The notes beneath the pieces are model-generated. The model ran no database searches. It was not told the origin of the DNA and worked only from the letters and a program-made list of their open reading frames with translations. A stretch of DNA of 64,000 nt from Clostridia bacterium (lineage in GTDB: Bacteria > Bacillota > Clostridia > Christensenellales > Aristaeellaceae): NCBI GenBank assembly GCA_017395065.1, contig JAFPWH010000030.1, positions 1 to 64,000 on the forward strand. The letters are read 5' to 3'. Below, one piece after another: positions 15,855-24,876 of the stretch. A program made the translations under genes and the position numbers. Numbering within the stretch: position 1 is the stretch's first letter; every line of letters begins with the position of its first letter.

Positions 15855-17612
15855 ATGAAAAGGATCCTGATCGCTTTCCTCGTGCTGCTTGGCCTGTGCG
15901 TCGTAACGGCCGCGGCGGAGGAGGATGAAATTGGCTCCGTCGCCCTTACCCGCCTCATGGGCAACGGCACGAACCTGGGCAACACGTTCGAAGCCTGCAA
16001 CAACGGCGCGCAGTACGGCAACACGACGGACGACCCGCTGTATTACGAGACGCTCTGGGGGCAGCCTGTGACAACGCCTGAAATGCTTCAGGGGCTCAAA
16101 GCCGCCGGCTTTGACACGATCAGGATCCCTGTGGCGTGGATGACCAACGCGACGCACCTGAACAAGGGCGACTACACGATCAACCCGCTGTATCTGGACA
16201 GGGTCGAGCAGGTCGTTTCCTGCGCGCTCGACGCGGATATGTTCGTCATTCTCAACGACCACTGGGACGGCGGCTGGTACGGCATGTTCGGCTCCGAAAG
16301 CGCCCGGACCCGCGCGCTGGCCATGGAGGCCTACAAGGGCATGTGGACGCAGATCGCCCAAAGGTTCGAAAAGTACGACTGGCACCTGATCTTCGAAGGC
16401 GCGAACGAAGAGATCGGCGCGCGCTTCGACGAAAACAGCCCGCTCTACTGCCAGGATTCGATCACGACGTACCTGAGCGACAACGAGCGCTATCAACTCG
16501 CCAACGAGGTCAATCAGGCCTTCGTGGACACCGTTCGCGCCTCAGGCGGCAACAACGCCGAGCGGTTTTTGCTCATCCCCGGTTACGGCACGAACATCGA
16601 GCAGACCTGCGACATGCGCTTCGTGATGCCAAGGGACAGCGCGCACGACAAGCTGCTCATCTCCGTGCACTGCTACAGCCCCTGGAGCTATTGCGGCGCG
16701 TCCGACGCGGCGTCGGCAACCAAATGGGGCACGGCGGGCAACTTTCAGTCGCTTGAGAAAGAGCTCAAAATGATGAGCAAGTTCACTTCGCAGGGCATCG
16801 GCGTGGTGATCGGCGAATACGGCGCGCTGCCCGGCGCGGACGGCGTAATGAAGGAAAACGCCGTGGCGTATCACCGCTATTTCCTCGATCTTTGCGATTA
16901 TTACGACTACTGCTCCTGCCTGTGGGACACATCCGGCTTCTTCGTGCGAAAGGACCTGCGCTTTTCCGACGAAGACATGGCCGCGCTCTACAGCCAAAAG
17001 CGCCGCGCGAACGAGGGCGATATCGACGCGGTGAAGGAAAGCGCGCTTGCTTCCATGCAGAGCGCCGTTTCTTCTGCGCCCGAGACCTTCCGTGAGGACG
17101 CGATCGAGCTCGGTGAAGACACGATCGTCGCGTGGATCATGTGGTCCAGCGGAGACTGGTCCGTCAGCTACTCCGTAGGGGACACGTACGATCCCGACTC
17201 CGTGTCCGCGGGCCTCGTGCCGACCGACGTCGTGATAAAGGGCGAAGGCACCTACACCGTGGGACTCGACTTTACGGGCACGGCGAACGGCTGTTCCTCC
17301 GGCGTCGCCTTCGCGGCGATCGGCCTTAGCAACACGGAAGTCGTCAATCCCGGCTGGGCGATCCACATCACCGACCTCAAGGTCAACGGCGAGAGCGTCA
17401 AGCTAAAGGGCAGACCCTATACGACCAGCGACGACGGCAGGACCACGCGCACGAACCTGTTCAACGAGTGGGTCACGGCGCTGCCCGCGGACGCGAGGGT
17501 GCTCTACGGTCCCAACATCAGCATCACCGCGACGCCCATTGACCGCGCCGATCCGGCCTTCGCACAGATCAAAACGATAGAAGTCACCTTCAAATACGGA
17601 CCCAAACAATGA
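15855..17612 (+). CDS. GH5-family endo-beta-glucanase with C-terminal binding-like module
   Basis: This 585-residue secreted enzyme likely cuts beta-1,4-glucan or a related polymer. After a signal peptide (1-21) the (beta/alpha)8 domain shows GTNLGNTFE (38-46), HWDGGW (136-141), the acid/base region FEGANEE (180-186, Asn184-Glu185), VHCY (271-274) and the nucleophile region IGEYGA (319-324, Glu321). Residues about 430-585 repeat the module of the triple-module protein: WSSGDWSVSYS, YTTSDDGRTT, NEWVTALPADAR. The start is ATG at 15855 with TTGGAGGA seven bases upstream; a TTG at 15840 would overlap that site and is rejected. It is last in the operon, before a strong terminator. Family assignment is strong; the exact substrate is inferred. 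Confidence 0.92.
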   Translation: MKRILIAFLVLLGLCVVTAAAEEDEIGSVALTRLMGNGTNLGNTFEACNNGAQYGNTTDDPLYYETLWGQPVTTPEMLQGLKAAGFDTIRIPVAWMTNATHLNKGDYTINPLYLDRVEQVVSCALDADMFVILNDHWDGGWYGMFGSESARTRALAMEAYKGMWTQIAQRFEKYDWHLIFEGANEEIGARFDENSPLYCQDSITTYLSDNERYQLANEVNQAFVDTVRASGGNNAERFLLIPGYGTNIEQTCDMRFVMPRDSAHDKLLISVHCYSPWSYCGASDAASATKWGTAGNFQSLEKELKMMSKFTSQGIGVVIGEYGALPGADGVMKENAVAYHRYFLDLCDYYDYCSCLWDTSGFFVRKDLRFSDEDMAALYSQKRRANEGDIDAVKESALASMQSAVSSAPETFREDAIELGEDTIVAWIMWSSGDWSVSYSVGDTYDPDSVSAGLVPTDVVIKGEGTYTVGLDFTGTANGCSSGVAFAAIGLSNTEVVNPGWAIHITDLKVNGESVKLKGRPYTTSDDGRTTRTNLFNEWVTALPADARVLYGPNISITATPIDRADPAFAQIKTIEVTFKYGPKQ

Positions 17613-17667
17613 GGGCACGGTATCCGGCTGAACAAGCCTGGGATCCCTCCTGACGTCATCTCAAAGG

Positions 17668-17715
17668 CGCCGCCGTCTTCCGTTCGCATACGGAAGCCGG
17701 CGGCGTGTATTTTAT
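17668..17715 (+). terminator. Rho-independent terminator of the glucan operon
   Basis: CGCCGCCG and CTTCCGT (17668-17683) pair with ACGGAAG and CGGCGGCG (17690-17705) around a 6-nt loop. TGTATTTTAT follows. It marks the end of the operon that begins at lacI or 7625. Confidence 0.85.
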
Positions 17716-17782
17716 CCATGAAAACCGTGGCCTGTGCGGGGCGCAGACGCAGAAGAAGGACGCAGCGAATCTGTTTCAGGCG

Positions 17783-17811
17783 TTGCGGATCGGGCCGAAT
17801 TGTGGTATAAT
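17783..17811 (+). promoter_or_regulatory. SigA promoter with extended -10 for the 17930 gene
   Basis: TTGCGG (17783-17788), a 17-bp spacer and TATAAT (17806-17811). The -10 is preceded by TGG, making an extended -10. Nothing else stands out between the terminator and the gene at 17930. Confidence 0.75.
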
Positions 17812-17929
17812 CTGTATCGGGAACAACTTAAAGAAAAATTAACAGAAAAAGTGTCTCGGAATGGCCGAGCCAATTGTCTTATATACAGAAGATCCTCTTT
17901 GAAACGAAAAAACGGAAGGGAGCACGGTT

Positions 17930-18829
17930 ATGAAAAGGACGGCTGCTTTATTGCTTGCGCTGCTGATGTCTTTTGCCTGCGCGACTGCCGAAGAGCATCC
18001 CCGATGCTGGGTTGAGTACGCTTCTTACCTGCCGCCCTGGAAAGCCGACTGCAAAAGCACGCGGGTGCAAGGCTGCGGCTGGTATTTCGACTATTCGAAT
18101 GTGGACCCGGCAATGGTCGAAAACTATCTGGAAACGCTTCAGCGGCAGGGCTTCGACTGCGTAAGATCGGAAGGAGACTGCGCACTGTACCGCGAAGACT
18201 GCATCATCCTGCTGCGTGATTACAGACGCGGCACCTATGAGATCGAATTGTGGCAAAGCAGCCGATTTCACGGACAGGCGGACAGCGACGATCTCATTGC
18301 GATGGTGCACGATAAAGAGATACTCTGCGCACTGGATATAAGTCCGGAGGGTTTGTTCCCGGGAACCGGGCTAAAGCTGTTCGTCTGCGTGTGCGGTTCA
18401 CGATCGGATGAGACTTACGGGTTGAGCAGTGCGTTATACCTTGCCGGCGGCAGGGTTTGTCTGCAATTGGATTGCGTGGATATGGTTTGTGCGGACCTCG
18501 ATCAGGACGGCACAGCGGAGCTGCTGACCGTTGAATGGGGCCCCACTTCCGGGCTCTTCACGCTCGCCTTTAAGGTTTATGATTCACAAAGCGGTGCGCC
18601 GCATTTACGGACAGGCATCCTGGAAACCCTGGATTACGGTCGTTTTGCGTTGATCGGGGAAAACGGCAAAGCTTATTTCGAATATGAACGGCAGTATTAC
18701 AATCAGGAAACGAAGACGGCAAAATATGAGCAGACCCGGTTTTATGAGATCGGCCTGGACGGCGAGGAAGTCGTTTTCCGACGCGGCGGGGAGGAAGGGC
18801 TGCCGCTCGGAGGTATTCGCGGCAATTGA
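17930..18829 (+). CDS. Secreted protein of unknown function with an Asp-rich calcium-loop-like motif
   Basis: This 299-residue protein has a signal peptide (1-20, cleavage near CATAEE). The mature part is Cys-rich for this genome (about 14 Cys), suggesting disulphides or metal binding. Around residues 187-197 the sequence CADLDQDGTAELL resembles the DxDxDG loop of EF-hand/FG-GAP-type proteins. The middle has a TYEIELWQSSRFHG stretch. I do not recognise the family. GGAAGGGAG precedes the ATG. It has its own promoter and is followed 52 nt later by a small membrane protein gene. Confidence 0.7.
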   Translation: MKRTAALLLALLMSFACATAEEHPRCWVEYASYLPPWKADCKSTRVQGCGWYFDYSNVDPAMVENYLETLQRQGFDCVRSEGDCALYREDCIILLRDYRRGTYEIELWQSSRFHGQADSDDLIAMVHDKEILCALDISPEGLFPGTGLKLFVCVCGSRSDETYGLSSALYLAGGRVCLQLDCVDMVCADLDQDGTAELLTVEWGPTSGLFTLAFKVYDSQSGAPHLRTGILETLDYGRFALIGENGKAYFEYERQYYNQETKTAKYEQTRFYEIGLDGEEVVFRRGGEEGLPLGGIRGN

Positions 18830-18881
18830 CAGCGCCGGAAAAACGCTTCCCAGATAACAGCATCTGAAGGGAGCGATTTGG

Positions 18882-19169
18882 ATGAAATACTTCTTTTCGA
18901 TTCGCAGGTTCACTTACGCGATAGACGAGCATCAGAAAAAACATGAAATGCGCCCGTATGTCCGCGGGACCATAGGGGCGTTGGCTGCGGCCGTGTCTCT
19001 TTTGACAGTACGAACCGTCGATCGCAGAATATCGTTTTTCATTTGTCTGATCATTTTCGTCGCTGTTTATCTGGCCGTCGTGTTTATTGCCAACTATATC
19101 GTATTTTTACTGGCAAAACACGGGTGTGAGAAATTGTTCGAAACGGATCCGGAGGACGATCGGGGGTAG
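18882..19169 (+). CDS. Small membrane protein of unknown function
   Basis: A 95-residue protein with two hydrophobic stretches, about 29-45 and a stronger one at 51-77, then a short acidic tail. A basic N-terminus suggests N-in topology. AAGGGAG lies upstream of the ATG. It probably shares the transcript of the secreted protein before it and converges on guaA. No homologous family is recognised. Confidence 0.6.
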   Translation: MKYFFSIRRFTYAIDEHQKKHEMRPYVRGTIGALAAAVSLLTVRTVDRRISFFICLIIFVAVYLAVVFIANYIVFLLAKHGCEKLFETDPEDDRG

Positions 19170-19253
19170 GATTCACAGCCTGTATACAGCGGGTGCTTCC
19201 CGATCTTCTTTCCGGAGCTCTGTTTTCTTCAAATCCGCTCGGAGAAGTCTTTC

Positions 19254-20798
19254 TCACTCCCACTCGATGCTGGCGGGGGGCTTGCTCGTCACGTCCAGTA
19301 CCACGCGGCTTGCGTGGGGCACTTCGTTTACGATGCGTTCGGAGACGCGGGCGATCAGGTCGTAGGGCAGGCGCGCCCAGTCGGCGGTCATGAAGTCGTC
19401 GGTGGTCACGGCGCGCAGGGCGACGGTGTAATCGTAGGTGCGCTCGTCTCCCATGACGCCCACGCTGTGCACGCCGGTCAGCACCGTGAAATACTGGCTT
19501 ATCTTCTCCGAAAGGCCCGCTTTTGCGATCTCCTCACGGAAAACGGCGTCGCTTTCGCGGACGATCTCCACTTTTTCGGGGGTCACTTCGCCGATCACGC
19601 GGATGGCGAGTCCGGGGCCGGGGAACGGCTGCCGCCAGACCAGATCATGAGGCAAGCCCAACGCCTCGCCCAGCGCGCGCACCTCGTCCTTGAACAGCAT
19701 CCTGAGCGGTTCGATCAGCTCCGTAAAGCCCAGCTCTTTGGGCAGGCCGCCCACGTTGTGGTGGCTCTTGATCACGGCGGCGTTCGTGCCCTGTCCGCTT
19801 TCGATCACGTCGGGGTAGATCGTGCCCTGGGCGAAGAAGTCGAGCTTGCCCAGCTTTTTCGCTTCGTCCTTGAAGACGCGGATGAAGTCCCGCCCGATGA
19901 TGTGCCTTTTTTCCTCGGGCTCCGTGACGCCCTTGAGGTCTTTGAAGAACAATTCCGCGGCGTCTGCGCGCACGAAGCGCACCGGGAACAGCGTGCTGAA
20001 CACGCGGCACACCTGCTCGCTCTCGCCCTTTCGCATAAACCCGTGGTCCACGTACACGCAGGTCAGGCGCGCCCCGATTGCGCGGTAGATCAGCGCCGCG
20101 GCCACGGAAGAATCCACGCCGCCCGAGAGCGCCAGCAGCACCTTTCCGTTCTCGCCCACGGCCTCCCTGATCTGCCTGGCAGCCGTCTCGGCGTAGGCCT
20201 CCATCGTCCAGTCGCACGCGCAGCCGCAAACGTCCACGAGGAAATTCCTGAGCAGCCGCTTGCCCTCCTGCGTGTGCGTGACCTCTGGATGGAACTGCAC
20301 GCCGTAGATGCGCTTTTCTTCGCATGCCATGGCGGCGACGGGGCAGTTGTCCGTTCCGGCAACGGTCTGAAAACCCGGCGGGCAGCGCTTTACCTGCCAG
20401 GTGTGGCTCATCCAGCAGTCGGATGTTTCCTGCATGTCGTGCGTCAGGCTGCTTTGCCCTTTCACGTGCAGCTTAACCCGGCCGTATTCGCGCTCGGCAG
20501 CCCTTTCCACCGTGCCGCCCAGCATAAATGCGGTCAACTGCATGCCGTAGCAGATGCCCAGCACCGGAACGCCCAGGTCGTAAAGGGCTCTGTCGCATTT
20601 CGGCGCGCCCTCGTCGTGCACGCTGGACGGCCCGCCGGACAGTATGATGCCCGCGGGCTCCATGGCTTTGATGTCCTCAGCCGGCACGCTCCAGGGCACG
20701 ACCTCGGAATACACGTGGTTTTCGCGCACGCGGCGGGCGATGAGCTGCGTATACTGTCCGCCGAAATCGAGGATGACGATTTTCTGCCGATTTGTCAT
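19254..20798 (-). CDS. guaA: GMP synthase (glutamine-hydrolysing)
   Basis: Converts XMP, ATP and glutamine to GMP in the cytoplasm. The 514 residues match the normal length. The amidotransferase domain has the nucleophile in GICYGMQ (Cys83) and the His170/Glu172 pair in QFHPE. The ATP pyrophosphatase domain has the P-loop SGGVDSS (225-231), followed by the C-terminal dimerisation domain. The sequence ends with the typical KPPASIEWE. It is third in a minus-strand set with asnB and an acetyltransferase, 48 nt after the latter, so it may be under the same T-box-bearing transcript. It is unusual to find guaA beside asnB rather than with other purine genes. Confidence 0.97.
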   Translation of the reverse strand: MTNRQKIVILDFGGQYTQLIARRVRENHVYSEVVPWSVPAEDIKAMEPAGIILSGGPSSVHDEGAPKCDRALYDLGVPVLGICYGMQLTAFMLGGTVERAAEREYGRVKLHVKGQSSLTHDMQETSDCWMSHTWQVKRCPPGFQTVAGTDNCPVAAMACEEKRIYGVQFHPEVTHTQEGKRLLRNFLVDVCGCACDWTMEAYAETAARQIREAVGENGKVLLALSGGVDSSVAAALIYRAIGARLTCVYVDHGFMRKGESEQVCRVFSTLFPVRFVRADAAELFFKDLKGVTEPEEKRHIIGRDFIRVFKDEAKKLGKLDFFAQGTIYPDVIESGQGTNAAVIKSHHNVGGLPKELGFTELIEPLRMLFKDEVRALGEALGLPHDLVWRQPFPGPGLAIRVIGEVTPEKVEIVRESDAVFREEIAKAGLSEKISQYFTVLTGVHSVGVMGDERTYDYTVALRAVTTDDFMTADWARLPYDLIARVSERIVNEVPHASRVVLDVTSKPPASIEWE

Positions 20799-20846
20799 TT
20801 TCCTTTTTCCTTTCGCTTGTGTCCGGGGCAGGCGCGGCGTATGCCG

Positions 20847-21374
20847 TCAACGGTGCTCCCCGATCATTTTTTCCATCCGGATCATGTTGTACCGGCGGCC
20901 GAATTTGCGGCCGCAGCTGTGAAACGTGCCGACTTTCACGTATCCGAGGCGCCTGTGGAAGCTTTCGCTGTCCCGGGTAAGGTATTCGTCCTCCCGTATG
21001 GGGTCGGCGATGCAGGCGTACAGGTTGAGGATGCCTTTTTCCTTCAGCGCGCGCTCCAGCGCCTCGTGCGGCGCACGGCCGTACCCGCGTCCCCTCGCTT
21101 CCCTGTCGAGATAGATGGACACCTCGCACGATAAGCTGTAAGCCGCCCTGTCCTTGAACGGCCCGGCGCAGGCGTAGCCCAGAATGCGGCCGCCTTCCTC
21201 CAAAACCAGATACGGGTACGTTTTCAGGGTGTTTTCGATGCGCGCCCCGAATTCTTCCCGCGAAGGCACGTCGCACTCGAAGGTGATCGCGGTGTTTTCG
21301 ACGTACCAGGCGTAGATTTTGAGCAGCCGGGCCGCGTCGCCGGCATCGGCATAGCGTATTTTCAGACAAATCAC
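20847..21374 (-). CDS. PAT-type GNAT acetyltransferase (phosphinothricin/methionine sulfoximine-like)
   Basis: About 172-175 residues with the typical PAT layout: IRYADAGDAARLL, YVENTAITFE, LGYACAGPFKDRAAY, the acetyl-CoA loop ARGRGYGRA, and the closing GRKFGRRYNMIRMEK. Known members acetylate phosphinothricin, methionine sulfoximine or methionine sulfone, all inhibitors or analogues around glutamine synthetase. The position between asnB and guaA, opposite glnA, fits protection of glutamine enzymes, but the substrate is inferred. The start is uncertain. A strong GGAGG (21374-21378) sits eight bases before an in-frame CTG (21363-21365), while the GTG at 21372-21374 used here overlaps that site. 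A CTG start is quite possible. Confidence 0.85.
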   Translation of the reverse strand: MICLKIRYADAGDAARLLKIYAWYVENTAITFECDVPSREEFGARIENTLKTYPYLVLEEGGRILGYACAGPFKDRAAYSLSCEVSIYLDREARGRGYGRAPHEALERALKEKGILNLYACIADPIREDEYLTRDSESFHRRLGYVKVGTFHSCGRKFGRRYNMIRMEKMIGEHR

Positions 21375-21402
21375 CTCCGCGGGGCGCAAGTGACGCGTAG
21401 GC

Positions 21403-22983
21403 TTATTTTCCGCTGTCTCCGTAGTTGGCGAGTACGCGGGCCGAAGGGTCGTCCACGTCACAGCCGGGCCAGGATTTGTTGGGCATCCAGTAGTCCGGGA
21501 TCATCTTTGCCTGCCCGGGGTAGTATTTTTCGAAGAGGTCGCGGTAGAGCAGGCTCTCCTTCGTGAACGGGGGACGGTAATCGTACTTCGCCGCGCCTTT
21601 TGCGAATTCTTCGTCGGTGTACGTGCGCTCGGCCAGCGCTTTTAAGTCGTTTACCATGCTGTGACCCACCGCGTCGGAAAAGGCCGCCTTCTGCCGCCAA
21701 AGGATCTCGTCCGGCAGGATCTTGTCGCCGGCGAAGGCCTTGCGCAGCAGGTATTTGCCCATGTTGTGGCGGTTCATTTTGAGCTCCGGATCGATGCTCA
21801 TCGCGTAACGCACGAATTTCAGGTCTCCGAAGGGCACGCGGGCTTCCAGGCTGTTGACCGATATGCAGCGGTCGGCCCTGAGCACGTCGTAGACGTGCAA
21901 TTCGCGCACGCGCTTTTCGGCCTCCTCCTGAAAGGCGGCGGCGCCGGGCGCGAAGTCGGTGTACTTGTAGCCGAACAGCTCGTCGGATATTTCGCCGGTC
22001 AAAAGCACGCGGACGTCTGTGCGCTCGTGTATCCATTTGCAAACAAGGTACATGCCGATGGACGCGCGGATCGTCGTGATGTCCCAGGTGCCCAGCAGCT
22101 CCACGACCGTCGGCAGCGCCTCGAGCACGTCCTTTTCGCTGATGATGACCTCCGTGTGCCGGCTTCCGATATAATCTGCGGCCATGCGGGCGTATTTGAG
22201 GTCTATCGCGTCCACGTCCATGCCGATGGCGAAGGTGCGGATGGGCTTATCCAGCATTTTCTGCGCGATGGCGCACACCAATGAGGAATCCAGCCCGCCC
22301 GAGAGCAGAAATCCTACGGGCGCGTCCGCGTCCAGCCGCTTTTCGACGCCGTCCATGAGCAGGCGGCGCAGCTTTTGGCAGACCTCCTCTTCGCTCTTCA
22401 TCGTGAAGTATCCCACATAGGCAGGATCGGCGTAGCGGACGAACTGCCCGTCGATCCAGTAATGCCCGGGCGGGAAGGGCGTGATCTCTTCGCACAGCCC
22501 CATCAGGCTCTTGGGCTCGCTTGCAAAGATCCATCCGCCGCTCTGAAGCCTGCCGTAATACAGCGGGCGTATGCCGATGGGGTCGCGCGCCGCGACGAAC
22601 TTTCCCGAGCGGCCGTCATGCAGTATGAGCGCGAACTCGGCGTCGAGCGTCTTGAACATCTCCTTGCCGTATTCACGCCAGAGGGGAAGCAGTATCTCGC
22701 AGTCCGATTCGCCCCTGATTTCGTAGCGTTCCATCAGCCGCGCGCGCAGCGGGCGAAAGCCGTACAGTTCGCCGTTGCACACGACGCTGTCGCCGTCCAT
22801 ATGGAACGGCTGCATCCCGCGCTCGTTCAGGCCCATGATGGCCAGTCGGTGAAAGCCGAGATAGCCGGGGCCGACCTGTTCGAACCTGCTCATGTCCGGC
22901 CCGCGCGAGACCGTGCGGTCAAAGCTTGCTTGAATCGTTTCTGCGCTCAAGCTCCTGTCTGTCGTTCCGATAATCGAACACAT
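21403..22983 (-). CDS. asnB: Asparagine synthase, glutamine-hydrolysing
   Basis: Makes asparagine from aspartate, glutamine and ATP. The 526-residue protein must begin at ATG 22983, because this places the catalytic Cys at position 2 (MCSIIG), exposed after Met removal. GGGAGGTG lies eight bases upstream. The amidotransferase domain includes RGPD (28-31) and CNGELYG (69-75). The synthetase domain has the pyrophosphatase loop SGGLDSS (228-234). An upstream extension of the frame runs into the T-box leader and is not coding. It is the first gene of the asnB/acetyltransferase/guaA set and is governed by the T-box with an Asn specifier. Confidence 0.97.
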   Translation of the reverse strand: MCSIIGTTDRSLSAETIQASFDRTVSRGPDMSRFEQVGPGYLGFHRLAIMGLNERGMQPFHMDGDSVVCNGELYGFRPLRARLMERYEIRGESDCEILLPLWREYGKEMFKTLDAEFALILHDGRSGKFVAARDPIGIRPLYYGRLQSGGWIFASEPKSLMGLCEEITPFPPGHYWIDGQFVRYADPAYVGYFTMKSEEEVCQKLRRLLMDGVEKRLDADAPVGFLLSGGLDSSLVCAIAQKMLDKPIRTFAIGMDVDAIDLKYARMAADYIGSRHTEVIISEKDVLEALPTVVELLGTWDITTIRASIGMYLVCKWIHERTDVRVLLTGEISDELFGYKYTDFAPGAAAFQEEAEKRVRELHVYDVLRADRCISVNSLEARVPFGDLKFVRYAMSIDPELKMNRHNMGKYLLRKAFAGDKILPDEILWRQKAAFSDAVGHSMVNDLKALAERTYTDEEFAKGAAKYDYRPPFTKESLLYRDLFEKYYPGQAKMIPDYWMPNKSWPGCDVDDPSARVLANYGDSGK

Positions 22984-23029
22984 AAAAAGCACCTCCCGTA
23001 TGGTCGGCAATCGTACTGATATTTCAGGA

Positions 23030-23265
23030 CGAAGGCCGCCTCTCCGTGGTGCCACCTGATTTGCTTCTCTTGATCGGACTCTGTCAAGCCCCGGCGCTTG
23101 TAACGTGCCGCCGTTCACGCCGCCCCTACTCGCCCAAGGCTTTGGGTTTGGACTTGGAAGGGTTCTTCGCCGGCCCGCTCATACGGGATTCGCACCGCCG
23201 CCCGCTCTCTGGGATGCCGCCACGGCCGGGTACTTTGCTTCCGCAACGCTTTGCTCTGTGAAATT
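23030..23265 (-). ncRNA. T-box leader with asparagine (AAC) specifier upstream of asnB
   Basis: On the minus strand the leader shows: AAAGTACCCGGCC near the 5' end pairing with GGCCGGCGAAGAAC (stem I base), the AGAGAGCGGG and GGTGCGAATCCCG elements of distal stem I, the specifier AAC at 23164-23162 in the position of GGC in the classic glyQS leader, and the T-box core AGGTGGCACCACGG at 23057-23044. AAC is an Asn codon, matching the downstream gene. The usual GCCTTCGTCC sequence follows the T-box, but its terminator partner and U-run are missing. Uncharged tRNA-Asn should raise asnB expression. Confidence 0.88.
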
Positions 23266-23271
23266 GGCGCT

Positions 23272-23300
23272 ATCTTATCACCGCACGGGCGTTTTGTCAA
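23272..23300 (-). promoter_or_regulatory. SigA promoter of the T-box/asnB transcript
   Basis: TTGACA (23300-23295), a 17-bp spacer and TAAGAT (23277-23272). The start would be near 23265. Confidence 0.85.
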
Positions 23301-23402
23301 TCGGATTTTGAATAATTAACAAACAAAACTTGCACATTTTCGGGCTATATAATGAAATAATGGATTATATGCATGAATTTTTGTTAAGACTTTCAAAACC
23401 AC

Positions 23403-23431
23403 TTGACACAGGCACCTCGTTGCGGTAAAAT
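23403..23431 (+). promoter_or_regulatory. SigA promoter of the glnA operon
   Basis: TTGACA (23403-23408), a 17-bp spacer and TAAAAT (23426-23431). The same boxes and spacing recur before amt at 32803-32831. The start would be near 23438, only about seven bases before the terminator hairpin. Confidence 0.88.
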
Positions 23432-23444
23432 GAGCGCCAGATAA

Positions 23445-23490
23445 GGCAAGGGAGTCATATCGCGTGACTCACCTTGCCGCTTTTGTTTTT
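23445..23490 (+). terminator. Leader terminator (attenuator) upstream of glnA
   Basis: GGCAAGG (23445-23451) pairs with CCTTGCC (23472-23478), with an inner AGTCA/TGACT stem (23453-23457 and 23465-23469). The U-run TTTTGTTTTT is at 23481-23490. It ends just before the glnA ribosome-binding site (GAGGAGG, 23491-23497). An intrinsic terminator between promoter and gene implies regulated antitermination. Confidence 0.85.
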
Positions 23491-23504
23491 GAGGAGGTAG
23501 CGTT

Positions 23505-24836
23505 ATGGGCAAATACATGAAGGAAGACATCGTCCGCTTGGTAAAGGAAGGCGACGTGGAGTTTATCCGCATGCAGTTCACCGACATTTTCGGTCAGCTG
23601 AAAAACGTCGCGATCACGGCCAGCCAGATCGAAAAAGCCGTGAACAACGAGATCATGATCGACGGAAGCTCCATCGAGGGCTTCGTGCGCATCAACGAAA
23701 GCGACCAGTATCTGCGGCCTGATCTGGACACCTTCGCCATTCTGCCCTGGCGGCCGCAGCACGGCAAAGTCGCGCGCCTGATCTGCGACGTGTACAACCC
23801 GGATGGCACGCCCTTCGCGGGCGATCCGCGCGGTACGCTGAAGAGGGTGCTGGCGAAGGCGGCTAAGATGGGCTACTCCTTCAACGTCGGCCCGGAGATG
23901 GAGTTTTTCCTGTTCCAGACCGACGAGCAGGGCCGTCCCACAACGACCACGAGCGACGAAGCCGGCTATTTCGACTTGGGGCCGCTCGATCACGGTGAGA
24001 GCACGCGGCGCGAGATCTGCATGGCGCTGGAGCAAATGGGCTTTGAAATCGAAGCCAGTCACCACGAGGTGGCCGCAGGCCAGCACGAGATCGACTTCAA
24101 ATACGCAGACGCGCTGACGGCCGCCGACAACATCATGACCTTCAAGCTGGCGGTCAAGACGCTGGCGCAGAAAAACGGTCTGCACGCGACCTTCATGCCA
24201 AAGCCCGTCTTCGGCATCAACGGAAGCGGCATGCACACCAACATGTCTCTGTTCAGGGACGGAAAGAACGCGTTTTACGATCCCAAGGACAAGCGGGGGC
24301 TTAGCAAGGACGCGTACGCGTTCATCGCGGGCATTCTGGCGCACGTGCGCGGCATGGCGGCCATCACGAACCCGCTGGTCAACAGCTACAAGCGCCTGGT
24401 GCCGGGCTACGAAGCGCCTTGCTACCTCGCGTGGAGCGCCAGCAACCGCAGCGCCCTGATCCGCATCCCGGCAGCCCGCGGACAGGCCACCCGCGTGGAG
24501 CTGCGCTGCCCCGATCCCAGCTGCAACCCGTACCTGAACATGGCCGTATGCCTCGCGGCGGGCCTCGACGGCATCGAAAAGGGCCTCACCCCGCCTGACG
24601 AGATCACCGAGAACATCTTTGCGATGGACGCGCAGACGCGCGCCGCAAAGGGGATCGCAAGTCTGCCCGGCACGCTGATGGAGGCCGTTGAGTGCCTGAA
24701 GACCGACGAAGTGATCTGCGACGCACTGGGCGAGCACGTGCTTTGGCAGTACGTGGAAGGCAAGCAGAAGGAATGGGACGCCTACCGCACCCACGTGAGC
24801 CGCTGGGAGATCGATAGATACATCGTGATGTATTGA
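23505..24836 (+). CDS. glnA: Glutamine synthetase, type I
   Basis: Makes glutamine from glutamate, ammonia and ATP. The 443 residues fit the GSI-alpha form of Firmicutes. Visible signatures are IDGSSIEGF (52-60), the metal ligands in GPEMEFF (Glu131, Glu133), [10 protein letters not shown] (Glu188, Glu195), and the active-site [10 protein letters not shown] (240-248). Later come NRSALIRIP and a C-terminal [11 protein letters not shown] see no adenylylation-type NLY motif near residue 395, in line with the alpha form, which is controlled by feedback rather than covalent modification. It leads the operon glnA, ANTAR gene, gltB, gltD, pyrG and is preceded by a leader terminator. Confidence 0.97.
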   Translation: MGKYMKEDIVRLVKEGDVEFIRMQFTDIFGQLKNVAITASQIEKAVNNEIMIDGSSIEGFVRINESDQYLRPDLDTFAILPWRPQHGKVARLICDVYNPDGTPFAGDPRGTLKRVLAKAAKMGYSFNVGPEMEFFLFQTDEQGRPTTTTSDEAGYFDLGPLDHGESTRREICMALEQMGFEIEASHHEVAAGQHEIDFKYADALTAADNIMTFKLAVKTLAQKNGLHATFMPKPVFGINGSGMHTNMSLFRDGKNAFYDPKDKRGLSKDAYAFIAGILAHVRGMAAITNPLVNSYKRLVPGYEAPCYLAWSASNRSALIRIPAARGQATRVELRCPDPSCNPYLNMAVCLAAGLDGIEKGLTPPDEITENIFAMDAQTRAAKGIASLPGTLMEAVECLKTDEVICDALGEHVLWQYVEGKQKEWDAYRTHVSRWEIDRYIVMY

Positions 24837-24876
24837 CCCGAAAGGGAGAAAAGACCGACGAAGGGAGGGAGCCCAT

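Noticed and set aside
14061-16496. 811-codon minus-strand frame
   Set aside because: It runs across two convincing plus-strand genes (binding protein and GH5) and has no recognisable domain or ribosome-binding site.
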